Part shown: positions 1 through 8,064 of the stretch, piece by piece
Position numbering within the stretch: position 1 is the stretch's first letter
How the letters are laid out: every line of letters begins with the position of its first letter
Assembly: GCA_900318445.1 (NCBI GenBank)
Contig: ONKO01000010.1
Span: forward strand, 1 to 64,000
Reading direction: 5' to 3'
Length of the DNA: 64,000 nt
DNA from: an uncultured Bacteroidales bacterium
GTDB taxonomy: Bacteria; Bacteroidota; Bacteroidia; Bacteroidales; UBA932
Notes under the pieces: model-generated
The model's database searches: none
Seen by the model: the letters and a program-made list of their open reading frames with translations, nothing else
Told to the model about the DNA's origin: nothing
Made by a program: the position numbers and the translations under genes

Positions 1-39
1 CTACTTCTTCGCGTCCCGGTTTTGTCCCGGTTTTGTTTG

Positions 40-83
40 AAAAACCCCGTAATTCGCTATAATTAGCGCAGTTACGGGGCTTT
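40..83 (-). terminator. Hairpin terminator after tRNA-His
   Basis: CCCCGTAA (45-52) pairs with TTACGGGG (72-79), with further GCGCTA/TAGCG pairing inside. On the minus strand the stem is followed by a T run (plus-strand A40-44), so it suits termination of the tRNA. On the plus strand it is also followed by CTTTT, so it may work in both directions. Bases 1-39 hold nothing I can name. Confidence 0.7.
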
Positions 84-85
84 TG

Positions 86-159
86 GGTGGATGATGGGGC
101 TCGAACCCACGACACTCGGAACCACAATCCGATGCTCTACCAGCTGAACTACATCCACC
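86..159 (-). tRNA. tRNA-His (anticodon GTG)
   Basis: The minus strand folds as a complete cloverleaf. The acceptor GTGGATG pairs with CATCCAC, an extra G lies at -1 opposite C73 (the tRNA-His identity feature), the anticodon arm CGGATTGTGGTTCCG places GTG in the loop, and the T arm carries GGGTTCGAGCCCC. No CCA is encoded, so the CCA end must be added after transcription. Confidence 0.95.
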
Positions 160-195
160 ATGTTTGGGACTGCAAATGTAAGGCTTTTTTCCGGT

Positions 196-221
196 TTTGC
201 AAAATTTATTTTGTAACTTTG
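196..221 (+). promoter_or_regulatory. Bacteroidales-type promoter of the carboxyltransferase gene
   Basis: TAACTTTG (214-221) matches the TAnnTTTG -7 element. A TTTG lies at 196-199 but only 14 bases upstream, shorter than the usual 19-22, so the -33 assignment is weak. The start codon at 250 leaves a leader of about 20 bases. Confidence 0.5.
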
Positions 222-249
222 CGAACTTAGCAAAAACTTACAACAGAAT

Positions 250-2034
250 ATGGCAAAACGTGAAATCAAGTTTTCCCTGGTGTACAGGGACATGTGGCAG
301 AGTTCCGGCAAGTATGTGCCGCGCGTAGACCAGCTGGTAGAGGTAGCTCCGGCTATCATCGACATGGGCTGCTTTGACCGCGTAGAGACCAACGGCGGCG
401 CTTTCGAGCAGGTGAACCTCCTGTTTGGAGAAAACCCCAACAAGGCGGTGCGTGCCTGGACGGCTCCTTTCCACAAGGCCGGTATCCAGACCCACATGCT
501 GGAACGCGGCCTTAATGCCCTGCGCATGAATCCGGTTCCGCTGGATGTACGTGAGCTCATGTTCAAGGTCAAGAAGAAACAGGGCACGGACATCGCCCGT
601 TCCTTCTGCGGCCTCAACGACCACCGCAACCTCAAGGGCTCTGTCATCGGCGCCAAGAAAGGCGGCATGATTTCCCAGGTTGCCCTTTCCATCACCTATT
701 CTCCCGTACATACGGTAGCCTACTACATGGACATCGTAGATAAGGTGGTAGAATACGGAACCGATGAAATCTGCCTCAAGGATATGGCGGGCATCGGCCG
801 GCCCAACTTCCTGGCAGAGCTTGTCACCGACATCAAGAAGAAATATCCGCATATCAAAGTACAGTACCACGGCCACACCGGTCCCGGTTTCTCTCCGGCA
901 TCCATGCTGGAAGTGGCCCGCGCCGGCGCCGACTACCTGGACGTGGCGGTGGAACCCCTCTCCTGGGGTAAAGTGCACCCGGATGTCATTACCATCCGCG
1001 AGATGCTCCGCTGCGACGGCTTCCAGGTCAAGGACCTCAACATGGACGCCTACATGGAGGTGCGCCGCCTCACCCAGAAGTTCATGGACGACTTCCTGGG
1101 TTACTGGATCAACCCTTCCAACAAGCAGATGACCTCGCTCCTCGTAGGCTGCGGCCTGCCCGGCGGCATGATGGGTTCCATGATGGCCGACCTCAAGGGC
1201 TTCCAGGGCGCCATCAACGCCGCCCAGCGTGCGCATGGCCGTCCCGAGATGAGCCTGGACACCCTTATGGTCAAGCTCTTCGAGGAAGTGGAGTATGTAT
1301 GGCCCCGCCTGGGATACCCGCCGCTGGTTACTCCGTTCAGCCAGTATGTGAAAAACACGGCCCTCATGAACCTGTTCAACATGCTTAACGACAAACCCCG
1401 CTGGACCACCATCGACAAGGATACGTGGGGCATGATTCTCGGAAACATGGGCAAGCTGCCCGGAGAACTCGCACCCGAAATTGTGGCCCTGGCCAAGGAA
1501 AAGGGCATGGAGTTCAGCACCGGCAACCCGCAGGACAACTACCCCGACGAACTGCCCAAGTTCCGTGCAATGATGGACGAAGAAGGCTGGGATTACGGAG
1601 AGGACGACGAAGAACTCTTCGAACTGGCCATGCACGAGCGCCAGTACCGTGACTACCGCAGCGGCGTTGCCAAGGAACGCTTCAACGCGGAGCTCAAGGA
1701 ACTCAAGGCCAAGGCCGGCGCTCCCATTGTGGTGGAACGCGCCGTGGTGGAGATGCCCAAGTTCTCCATTGACGAATACGTAGCCAAATACCCCAAAGCT
1801 ACTCCCGTCCAGTGCCCCGTCAAGGGTCAGCTGCTGTGGGAGATTGACGTAGACGATGCCTCCAAGGCCCCCATCGTAGGCCGCAAGGTCAAGGCTGGAG
1901 AAGTTATCGGCCACGTCCAGACCTTCTATGGCCTGGAAGATGTTGTCGCTGCCGTCGACGGCCTTTTTGTCGCCGTCCTTTCGAAGCAGGGAGACAAAGT
2001 GGAGAAGGGAGAGATTGTGGCGTTTATTCAGTAA
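250..2034 (+). CDS. Carboxyltransferase, pyruvate carboxylase B / oxaloacetate decarboxylase alpha type
   Basis: 594 aa. The N-terminal 450 residues form an HMGL-like TIM barrel of the carboxyltransferase family, which moves CO2 between carboxybiotin and pyruvate/oxaloacetate. Visible signatures are YRDMWQS (12-18), the lysine motif CLKDMAG (Lys177) and metal-ligand HGH (207-209) in a HGHTGPG context. Residues about 518-594 resemble a biotinyl/lipoyl carrier fold (GQLLWEI, VDG, GDKVEKGEIVAFIQ). At the position of the biotinylated AMKM loop, however, the sequence reads QTFYGLED (557-564), with no lysine. The gene is monocistronic by context: its own promoter, then a strong hairpin terminator. 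Substrate is not decided by sequence. If the tail cannot carry biotin, a separate carrier protein elsewhere would be needed. Confidence 0.8.
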   Translation: MAKREIKFSLVYRDMWQSSGKYVPRVDQLVEVAPAIIDMGCFDRVETNGGAFEQVNLLFGENPNKAVRAWTAPFHKAGIQTHMLERGLNALRMNPVPLDVRELMFKVKKKQGTDIARSFCGLNDHRNLKGSVIGAKKGGMISQVALSITYSPVHTVAYYMDIVDKVVEYGTDEICLKDMAGIGRPNFLAELVTDIKKKYPHIKVQYHGHTGPGFSPASMLEVARAGADYLDVAVEPLSWGKVHPDVITIREMLRCDGFQVKDLNMDAYMEVRRLTQKFMDDFLGYWINPSNKQMTSLLVGCGLPGGMMGSMMADLKGFQGAINAAQRAHGRPEMSLDTLMVKLFEEVEYVWPRLGYPPLVTPFSQYVKNTALMNLFNMLNDKPRWTTIDKDTWGMILGNMGKLPGELAPEIVALAKEKGMEFSTGNPQDNYPDELPKFRAMMDEEGWDYGEDDEELFELAMHERQYRDYRSGVAKERFNAELKELKAKAGAPIVVERAVVEMPKFSIDEYVAKYPKATPVQCPVKGQLLWEIDVDDASKAPIVGRKVKAGEVIGHVQTFYGLEDVVAAVDGLFVAVLSKQGDKVEKGEIVAFIQ

Positions 2035-2061
2035 GCGCAAATCGCGCATTTTTGGCTTTTT

Positions 2062-2105
2062 TGTCCGATTTCAGGTAAAGGCAATCCTGAAATCGGACAT
2101 TTTTT
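2062..2105 (+). terminator. Rho-independent terminator of the carboxyltransferase gene
   Basis: A perfect 14-bp stem, TGTCCGATTTCAGG (2062-2075) with CCTGAAATCGGACA (2086-2099), has a 10-base loop and is followed by TTTTTT. Confidence 0.92.
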
Positions 2106-2155
2106 GCATTTTTGCCCAATTTCAGGAAGCGGGAATAAGATATGAAAAAAATCAC

Positions 2156-2163
2156 TACCTTTG
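2156..2163 (+). promoter_or_regulatory. -7 element, almost abutting the next start codon
   Basis: TACCTTTG matches TAnnTTTG and ends 5 bases before the ATG at 2169. The element favours 2169 over the in-frame ATG at 2142, which lies upstream of the predicted transcription start. It implies a leaderless or nearly leaderless mRNA. Confidence 0.5.
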
Positions 2164-2168
2164 TCAGG

Positions 2169-2639
2169 ATGAAACTTCTCAAACATATTGGCATCTTTCT
2201 TGCTGTGGCCCTCCTGGCCAGCTCCTGCGGCATGTCCAAAATCAAGGACATATCGCTGTCATCGGTGGGTATAGCCTATATTGTCCCCACCTCCATGCGC
2301 TCCATGGACGGCAAGCTCCTCCTGGGCATCAACAACCCATCCATCAGTTTTGCCGTGCAGGAAGTGACGGGTACCATCCGCTATGAGGAAAAGCCCATTG
2401 CTCACTTTTCCACCGGAAGCATCGAACTCCAGGGAAAGACAGACCAGGTGTACGAGCTCCCCTGCACGGTCACCCTGGCCGATGGTGCCTCGCTGCTGGA
2501 TGTGCTGGTCATCGCTTCCAAAAGATCGCTAAACGGCTTAAAAGTCGACGTCGATATTTGGGGAGGACTTAAGAAAAACGGTGTCATCAGGGCTCCGCTC
2601 AAATTCCGGGACCTCGACATCTCCAAATTTTCAAAATGA
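2169..2639 (+). CDS. Small lipoprotein, LEA-type beta-sandwich-like
   Basis: 156 aa starting MKLLKHIGIFLAVALLASSC, a lipoprotein signal with the lipid-bearing Cys at 20. The remainder is a single domain rich in beta strands (IAYIVPTSMRSMDGKLLLGINNPS, split here by prediction into several strands). It recalls the LEA_2/water-stress family, in which a conserved NPS or NPN turn is common. I do not recognise a more exact family. The start at 2169 is chosen because it gives a clean signal peptide and lies just behind a -7 element. It overlaps the following SPOR protein by 4 bases (ATGA), and that gene overlaps rpoN, so the three form one unit. Confidence 0.6.
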   Translation: MKLLKHIGIFLAVALLASSCGMSKIKDISLSSVGIAYIVPTSMRSMDGKLLLGINNPSISFAVQEVTGTIRYEEKPIAHFSTGSIELQGKTDQVYELPCTVTLADGASLLDVLVIASKRSLNGLKVDVDIWGGLKKNGVIRAPLKFRDLDISKFSK

Positions 2640-3097
2640 TGAAAAGAGTATACCTCATATCCCTGCTGCTGGGTCTCTCGACGGTACTGGCATCGGCCCA
2701 GGAACCGGACAGCGTGGCCGCTCCGCTGGATTCCACCCTGCTCGGGCGCAACATCCTGTCGGTCATCGGCCCCGGCGTGGAAATTTCCCAGTCGGCCACC
2801 ATCAGACTGGCCCTGGACCAGTATGTGCAGTCCAACGCGGAAAAGCCCATCACGGGATTCCGCATCCGCGTCTATTACGACAACGGTCCCCAGGCACGCC
2901 TTCGCTCGGAAAGCATCGAAAAGGCGCTCCAGTCACAGCTGGACGTTGCGGTGTACCGCTCCTTCGAGAGCCCCAACTATAAAGTAAGCGTGGGAGATTT
3001 CCGTTCCAAGGACGAGGCCCTGCGCATCTATAACGCTCTGAAGGGCACTTATCCCACGGCTTACATCATCAAGGAGTCCATCAATTATCCCCGCTAA
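2636..3097 (+). CDS. Secreted SPOR-domain-like protein
   Basis: 153 aa with a signal peptide (KRVYLISLLLGLSTVLASAQ). The C-terminal part is a SPOR-like repeat: GFRIRVYYDNGPQARLRSE, then YKVSVGDFRSKDEALRIYN and a closing AYIIKESI. SPOR domains bind denuded peptidoglycan at division sites or elsewhere in the sacculus. Two adjacent ATG codons (2636 and 2639) are possible starts. The stop TAA shares an A with the ATG of rpoN (3097), so translation is probably coupled. A role in the cell wall is inferred from the domain only. Confidence 0.65.
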   Translation: MMKRVYLISLLLGLSTVLASAQEPDSVAAPLDSTLLGRNILSVIGPGVEISQSATIRLALDQYVQSNAEKPITGFRIRVYYDNGPQARLRSESIEKALQSQLDVAVYRSFESPNYKVSVGDFRSKDEALRIYNALKGTYPTAYIIKESINYPR

Positions 3098-4548
3098 TGG
3101 CTTCTATCAAACAGGGACTCGAACAGAAGCTGCAGCAACGGCTTTCACCGCTTCAGATCCAGACCATCAAGGTAATCGAAATGCCGGTGCAGGCCCTGGA
3201 GCAGTATGTCCGGGAGGTAATGAACGACAACCCCGTCATCGATGACGAGGCACCCAAAAGGGACGACGAACCCCGTGACGTCTCCATCTCCGAGGTAGAG
3301 GAGAAGGAGCAGAGCGGCGGTTCGCTGGAAGAGAACTACGGTCCCCAGGACGACGACATCCCTTCCTACAACCTGCATGTCAACAACTGGGGCAAGGACG
3401 AACGCCCCGAGTACAATACTTTCTCCGTCAAACAAAGCTTCACCCAGAGTCTTCAGGAGCAGCTGGGATACCGCAATCTTACGGAACATCAGCGTACGGT
3501 GGCGTCCTTTATCATCGGCTCGCTGGATGAGGACGGCTACCTCCGCAGGGACATCGAGTCCCTGGTGGACGACCTCGCTTTCCGCGCAGGGGTGGAGTCA
3601 TCGGCCCAGGAAGTGGAAGACATGCTCGCGGTAATCCAGGAGTTCGAGCCTTCCGGCGTGGGCGCCCGTGACCTTCGCGAGTGCCTGCTCATCCAGCTGG
3701 AGGACAAAAAACGCACGCCTTCCATCGAGAACGCCATCCGCGTGATTGCCGATCAGTTCGATGCGTTCAAGAACCGGCACTTCCAGAAAATCATGACGCG
3801 GCTGCACCTCAGCGAAGAGGAAATGAAAGGCGTCATGGACGAGATTCGCCGGCTCAATCCTTCGCCCGGCGGGCAAATCGACGACTCCTACAACGACCAG
3901 GCCCAGCAGGTGGTTCCGGACTTTCACCTGGACTACGAAAACGGTCAGCTCATCCTGACCATGCCGCGTTTCAACGTGCCGGAACTCCGCATCAACCGCA
4001 AGTACTCGGAGATTATGGAGAACGGACGTCTGTCCGACTCCAAGGCCGACAAGGAAGCCGCCTCTTTCGTGAAGCAGAAGATCGATTCGGCCAAGTGGTT
4101 CATCGAGGCCCTGCGCCAGCGCCAGAATACGCTCCAGAGCACCATGCAGGCCATTATCGACTACCAGCACGATTACTTTGTAGACGGAGACGAGAGCAAT
4201 CTGAAGCCCATGGTGCTCAAGGACATCGCAGAGATTACGGGCTTCGATATCTCCACCATCTCGCGCGTAGTGAACAGCAAGTGGATCGAGACGCACTTCG
4301 GCGTGTTTCCCCTGAAATACTTCTTCTCCGAAGGGCTCGAGAACTCCGACGGCGAAGAGGTGTCTACGCGTGAGATCAAAAAGGCTCTCCGTGAGATGGT
4401 AGACGGGGAGGACAAGCACAATCCGCTCACCGACGACGAACTGGTGGACGGACTCTCGGCCCGCGGCTACAAAGTGGCCCGGCGCACCATCGCCAAGTAC
4501 CGTGCCCAGCTGGATATCCCCAAGGCACGCCTGCGCCGGGAGCTGTAA
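3097..4548 (+). CDS. rpoN: RNA polymerase sigma-54 factor
   Basis: 483 aa. Region I at the N-terminus is Gln/Leu-rich (KQGLEQKLQQRLSPLQIQTI) and binds enhancer-binding ATPases. An acidic region II follows (about 50-95). The core-binding region and the helix-turn-helix (DISTISRVVNSKWI) come next, and the diagnostic RpoN box ARRTIAKYR lies at about 461-469, contacting the -24 element. Sigma-54 directs transcription that needs an AAA+ activator; none is encoded in this window. It overlaps the preceding gene by one base. Length is typical of the family. Confidence 0.96.
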   Translation: MASIKQGLEQKLQQRLSPLQIQTIKVIEMPVQALEQYVREVMNDNPVIDDEAPKRDDEPRDVSISEVEEKEQSGGSLEENYGPQDDDIPSYNLHVNNWGKDERPEYNTFSVKQSFTQSLQEQLGYRNLTEHQRTVASFIIGSLDEDGYLRRDIESLVDDLAFRAGVESSAQEVEDMLAVIQEFEPSGVGARDLRECLLIQLEDKKRTPSIENAIRVIADQFDAFKNRHFQKIMTRLHLSEEEMKGVMDEIRRLNPSPGGQIDDSYNDQAQQVVPDFHLDYENGQLILTMPRFNVPELRINRKYSEIMENGRLSDSKADKEAASFVKQKIDSAKWFIEALRQRQNTLQSTMQAIIDYQHDYFVDGDESNLKPMVLKDIAEITGFDISTISRVVNSKWIETHFGVFPLKYFFSEGLENSDGEEVSTREIKKALREMVDGEDKHNPLTDDELVDGLSARGYKVARRTIAKYRAQLDIPKARLRREL

Positions 4549-4559
4549 GGATTTTTTCG

Positions 4560-4567
4560 TATCTTTG
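4560..4567 (+). promoter_or_regulatory. -7 element directly before miaB
   Basis: TATCTTTG matches TAnnTTTG and ends 6 bases before the miaB ATG (4574). No good TTTG is seen about 20 bases upstream, which lies inside rpoN. Confidence 0.5.
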
Positions 4568-4573
4568 CAGCCC

Positions 4574-5887
4574 ATGAAAAAGAAAGCATACATTGAGACA
4601 TACGGGTGTCAGATGAACGTGAATGACACCGAGGTGATCTTTTCCATCCTGGCCGATGCCGGCTACGAGAGGACGGAGAAGATGGAAGAGGCAGACCTGG
4701 TGATGGCCAACACCTGCAGCATCCGCGACAACGCCGAGCAGCGCATCTGGGGCCGCATCGAGGTTTTCCATCAGCTGAGAAAGGCTAAGCCCGGCCTCAT
4801 CGTAGGCATCGTAGGCTGCATGGCCGAGCGCCTGAAGGACAAGCTCCTGGACACGCACAAGGTAGACCTTGTCGTGGGGCCGGACGCCTACCGCTCGCTG
4901 CCCCGGCTTCTCGATGCCATCGGCCCGGACAGCCCGCAGATTGACGTGTTCCTTTCCCGCGACGAGACCTACGCCGACATCACCCCGGTGCGGACAGACC
5001 GCAATGGGATATCGGCCTTCATCTCCATCATGCGCGGCTGCAACAACGTATGCTCATACTGCGTGGTCCCCTACACCCGCGGGGCCGAGCGTTCCCGCGA
5101 CGCGGCTTCCATCGTGCGCGAGGCCTGCGACGTGTATCAGAAAGGTTATAAGGAAGTTACGCTGCTGGGACAGAACGTGGACAGCTACCTGTGGAAGAGC
5201 GGAACCGAGACCGTCACCTTTGCGGGGCTGCTGGAGAAAGTGGCCGGTATTGCGCCGGACCTCCGCGTCCGTTTTGCCACGTCCCATCCCAAGGACATCT
5301 CCGACGAGGTCATCTATACCATGGCCCGGCATAAGAATATCTGCAAGCACATCCATCTGCCCGTCCAGAGCGGCAGCTCCCGCATGCTGGAAATCATGCG
5401 CCGCAAGTACGACCGCGAGTGGTACCTGGAACGCGTGGCCAAGATCCGCGAAGTGATGCCCGACTGCGGCCTCACCACCGACGTCATCGCCGGTTTCTGC
5501 ACGGAAACCCTTCAGGACCACGAAGATACTCTCTCCCTGATGGAAACCGTGGGCTTCGACTGGGCCTTCATGTTCGCTTACTCGGACCGTCCGGGCACCC
5601 TGGCCAACCGTACCATGAAAGACGACGTTCCGGCCGATGAGAAAAACCGCCGCCTCAACGAAATTATCCAGCTGCAGAATCGCAAGTCGCTGGAGCGCTA
5701 CCGCGCCCAGATTGGCCGGAAGGTGGAAGTTCTCATCGAAGGGCCTTCCAAACGGGATCCCGGCATGCTCTGCGGCCGTGCATCCAACAACATGATGTGC
5801 GTGTTCCCGGCCCAGGGCCGCAGCGCCGGCACCTACACCGAGGTAGAGGTGACAGACTGCACCTCCGCTACCCTTATCTGCAAATAG
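4574..5887 (+). CDS. miaB: tRNA-i6A37 methylthiotransferase
   Basis: 437 aa. MiaB converts N6-isopentenyl-A37 of tRNAs reading UNN codons to the 2-methylthio form, using SAM and two iron-sulfur clusters. The N-terminal MTTase domain has its three cluster cysteines in YGCQMN (Cys12), NTCSIRD and GCMAER. The radical-SAM CxxxCxxC is C156-C160-C163 (GCNNVCSYC). A C-terminal TRAM domain ends near TEVEVTDC. The start at 4574 gives the conserved opening KKKAYIETYGCQMN. An upstream in-frame ATG at 4502 would lie in rpoN and adds no conserved sequence. The stop is 3 bases from the stop of the convergent upp gene, leaving no space for a terminator. Confidence 0.97.
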   Translation: MKKKAYIETYGCQMNVNDTEVIFSILADAGYERTEKMEEADLVMANTCSIRDNAEQRIWGRIEVFHQLRKAKPGLIVGIVGCMAERLKDKLLDTHKVDLVVGPDAYRSLPRLLDAIGPDSPQIDVFLSRDETYADITPVRTDRNGISAFISIMRGCNNVCSYCVVPYTRGAERSRDAASIVREACDVYQKGYKEVTLLGQNVDSYLWKSGTETVTFAGLLEKVAGIAPDLRVRFATSHPKDISDEVIYTMARHKNICKHIHLPVQSGSSRMLEIMRRKYDREWYLERVAKIREVMPDCGLTTDVIAGFCTETLQDHEDTLSLMETVGFDWAFMFAYSDRPGTLANRTMKDDVPADEKNRRLNEIIQLQNRKSLERYRAQIGRKVEVLIEGPSKRDPGMLCGRASNNMMCVFPAQGRSAGTYTEVEVTDCTSATLICK

Positions 5888-5890
5888 AAC

Positions 5891-6547
5891 CTACTGGATC
5901 TTTTCTCCGAAGGCCAGGTCACCTGCATCCCCGAGACCCGGGATGATGTAGTTGTGGCTGGTGAGTTCTTCGTCGATGGCCGCAACCCAGAGCGTGAAGC
6001 GGCTGTCCAGGTGCTGGAGCAGGTGGTCCACCGCATACAGGCTGGCTACCGGGCACACCATGTGGACATGCTGCGCCGTACCGCCTTCCTCCTCCAGTTT
6101 GGCAAGGGCCTCCTCCATGGAAGCGCCTGTAGCCAGCATGGGATCGGCCACGATGAGGGTCTTGCCCTCCAGCGGCGGGCAGGTGCAGTAATCGGCGTGC
6201 ACCTTGAAGTAGTCTCCTTTTCCAAATTTGCGGAACGTAGAGAGGAAGGCACACTCGGCATGGTCGAAGGCGGCCAGAAGCCCGTTCTGGATGGGAAGGC
6301 CCGCCCGGAGGATGGCGGCCACTACCAGCGGGGTGTCCACCGTCGCCACCCGGGCCACGCCCAGTGGGGTGGTCACTTCCTTTTCCGAATAGGACAGCGT
6401 CTTGGATATCTCATAGGCAAACAAGGCCCCCACGCGCTCCAGGTTGGTGCGGAACCGCATGCTGTCTTTCTGGATCTGGACATCCCTTATTTCTGCGATG
6501 TAATTACCAAGGACGGAATTGTTTTCTCCAATGTTGACAAGTTTCAT
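5891..6547 (-). CDS. upp: Uracil phosphoribosyltransferase
   Basis: 218 aa. It makes UMP from uracil and PRPP in pyrimidine salvage. The PRPP loop is VADPMLATGASM, and the uracil-binding C-terminal motif is PGLGDAGDLAFG. Length fits the family (about 208-218). A well-formed promoter lies upstream on the minus strand. It converges on miaB. Confidence 0.96.
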   Translation of the reverse strand: MKLVNIGENNSVLGNYIAEIRDVQIQKDSMRFRTNLERVGALFAYEISKTLSYSEKEVTTPLGVARVATVDTPLVVAAILRAGLPIQNGLLAAFDHAECAFLSTFRKFGKGDYFKVHADYCTCPPLEGKTLIVADPMLATGASMEEALAKLEEEGGTAQHVHMVCPVASLYAVDHLLQHLDSRFTLWVAAIDEELTSHNYIIPGLGDAGDLAFGEKIQ

Positions 6548-6573
6548 AGCCGGCAGGTTTTAGCTTCCGGTTA

Positions 6574-6604
6574 CAAATATAGTACTTTCTCTATAAAGAC
6601 CAAA
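6574..6604 (-). promoter_or_regulatory. Promoter of upp
   Basis: On the minus strand TTTG (complement of 6601-6604) is followed after 19 bases by TATATTTG (complement of 6574-6581), a full Bacteroidetes consensus. The leader to the ATG at 6547 is about 20 bases. Confidence 0.75.
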
Positions 6605-6607
6605 GGC

Positions 6608-7294
6608 TTACAGCTGCCCGACACGCTCTTCCGAGAAGGAAAAGAACGAGCCGTCGGCAATGACCACATGGTCCATCAGGGAAATTTCCACGGCGGAGAG
6701 CGCCTTCCTCACCATCTCTGTCTGGTGGATATCGGCCGGCCCGGGAAGCGGAGACCCGGAAGGATGGTTATGCACGAGGATAACGTAGGAGCTCTGTTTC
6801 TCGATGGCCCGCCGCAGAATCTTTCCGGTATCCACCAGCGTGCTTTCCATGCTGCCCGAACAAATCATCTCCCGGCCCAGGAGGAGGTTGGCCCTGTTCA
6901 GAAAAAGGGCCCAGCATTCCTCATGGTCCAGGCTCTTCAGTGCAGGGATCATGATTTCATAAACTGTTTCGGGGGAATGGATGGAACGTCTGTCGGCCAG
7001 GGCGCTCTCCTCCAGGGCTCTCCGGCCCAGTTCCAGGGCGGCCGCAATGATTACGGCACGCACCTCCCCTATCCCCTTTTGCGTAATGAGACGCTCGAGG
7101 GGCATGGCGGCAAGCAGCGTAAGTTTTCCGGAGGCGCTCACCATCACCTCCTGCGCAACCTCCATCACATTTTTTCCGTCCACACCGCTTCCGATGAGGA
7201 CAGCCAGGAGTTCCGCATTGGACAAGGCCTTTGCACCGCGCAGGCGCATTTTCTCCCGGGGCCTTTCGTCCGGGCACAGATCTTTGATTCTCAT
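6608..7294 (-). CDS. radC: RadC-family JAMM/MPN protein
   Basis: 228 aa. An N-terminal helix-hairpin-helix-like region (about 1-95) is followed by the MPN/JAMM domain with HNHPSG (His175, His177) and a downstream Asp188 as predicted zinc ligands. RadC proteins were named for DNA repair, but a repair role is disputed and the biochemical activity is not settled. The gene stands alone between the promoters of upp and the dcw cluster and is divergent from mraZ. Confidence 0.92.
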   Translation of the reverse strand: MRIKDLCPDERPREKMRLRGAKALSNAELLAVLIGSGVDGKNVMEVAQEVMVSASGKLTLLAAMPLERLITQKGIGEVRAVIIAAALELGRRALEESALADRRSIHSPETVYEIMIPALKSLDHEECWALFLNRANLLLGREMICSGSMESTLVDTGKILRRAIEKQSSYVILVHNHPSGSPLPGPADIHQTEMVRKALSAVEISLMDHVVIADGSFFSFSEERVGQL

Positions 7295-7332
7295 GGCGCT
7301 AAGCTCGGGCTCTCATCCTCGGCACGCCGTGA

Positions 7333-7340
7333 CAAAGATA
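7333..7340 (-). promoter_or_regulatory. -7 element upstream of radC
   Basis: The minus strand reads TATCTTTG here, 38 bases before the radC start. I do not see a convincing TTTG at the right distance. The rest of the 295-base gap between radC and mraZ (7295-7589) is AT-rich with no other recognisable feature except the mraZ promoter. Confidence 0.45.
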
Positions 7341-7518
7341 AGGATATTTTTTTTGGCCGATTTTCGCGAAACGCCGTAACTCACTGAGTATCAACGCGCA
7401 TGCAAAATCTCTTTGCACCGGGCAGCCTAAAGAGAAAAAACTAAAACACTAAGATTCAGGCAATTACAAAGATTCGCGAAAAGCGATGTTTATAAATTGG
7501 TGGAAAAAAAGGGAAGAC

Positions 7519-7552
7519 TTTGTAATAAAATGGAAAAGAATTGCTACCTTTG
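7519..7552 (+). promoter_or_regulatory. Main promoter of the dcw cluster
   Basis: TTTG (7519-7522), 22 bases, then TACCTTTG (7545-7552). The mraZ start at 7590 gives a leader of about 30 bases. No other convincing promoter or terminator interrupts the following 15 kb, so this may drive the whole cluster. Confidence 0.75.
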
Positions 7553-7589
7553 CAGTCAAGCGTGAAAGTATTTGGTTAGACAGTAAACA

Positions 7590-8051
7590 ATGGTCAGATT
7601 TTACGGAACAGCCAGCGGAAAAGTAGACGACAAGGGGCGCATCGTGCTCCCTGCCGCCTTCCGTGACGCCATGGTGCGCGGCGGCTCCGAGAACATGACC
7701 CTGATTGTCAAGATGAACGTCCAGCAGCGCTGCATAGACCTGTTCCCCGCAGAGGAGTGGGAGCGCAGGAGCGAGAAAGTGCTGGAAACCATTGATCCCG
7801 AACTGAATGCCGGAGACGCTATGTTTTGGACCAAGTACAATGACGGCGTCTCCACCCTGGTTCCGGACGGAAAACTGGGCCGCCTGAGCATCCCGTCAGA
7901 GCTGCTTGCGAGTGCAGGTATCACCAAAGAGGTAGTATTCGGCGGCGTCGGCTACAAGCTCCAGATCTGGAATCCGGAAACCCGTAAGGCCAGCCTCCTT
8001 TCCGAGGAGGAGTTCAAGCAAACCGCCCTGAGACTATCCGAAAGAAAGTAA
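7590..8051 (+). CDS. mraZ: Transcriptional regulator MraZ
   Basis: 153 aa with two SpoVT/AbrB-like MraZ repeats: GTASGKVDDKGRIVLPAAFRD near the N-terminus in shorter form (KVDDKGRIVLP) and DGKLGRLSIPSELL in the second half. MraZ is a ring-forming DNA-binding protein that represses its own dcw promoter in several bacteria. First gene of the cluster. I did not find a clear set of direct repeats that would be its operator. Confidence 0.95.
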   Translation: MVRFYGTASGKVDDKGRIVLPAAFRDAMVRGGSENMTLIVKMNVQQRCIDLFPAEEWERRSEKVLETIDPELNAGDAMFWTKYNDGVSTLVPDGKLGRLSIPSELLASAGITKEVVFGGVGYKLQIWNPETRKASLLSEEEFKQTALRLSERK

Positions 8052-8064
8052 GGAGGTCCCAGAG

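Noticed and set aside
1-44. Minus-strand frame ending in a TAG at the window edge (complement of CTA at 1-3), possible tail of a tyrosine recombinase next to a tRNA
   Set aside because: Only about a dozen codons are visible before the frame runs into the terminator and tRNA, and tandem CCGGTTTTGTC repeats explain the sequence. Not enough to call a gene.
4502-4573. Longer N-terminus of MiaB
   Set aside because: The 24 extra codons overlap the end of rpoN and lie before the -7 element; the family starts near KKKAYIETYGC.
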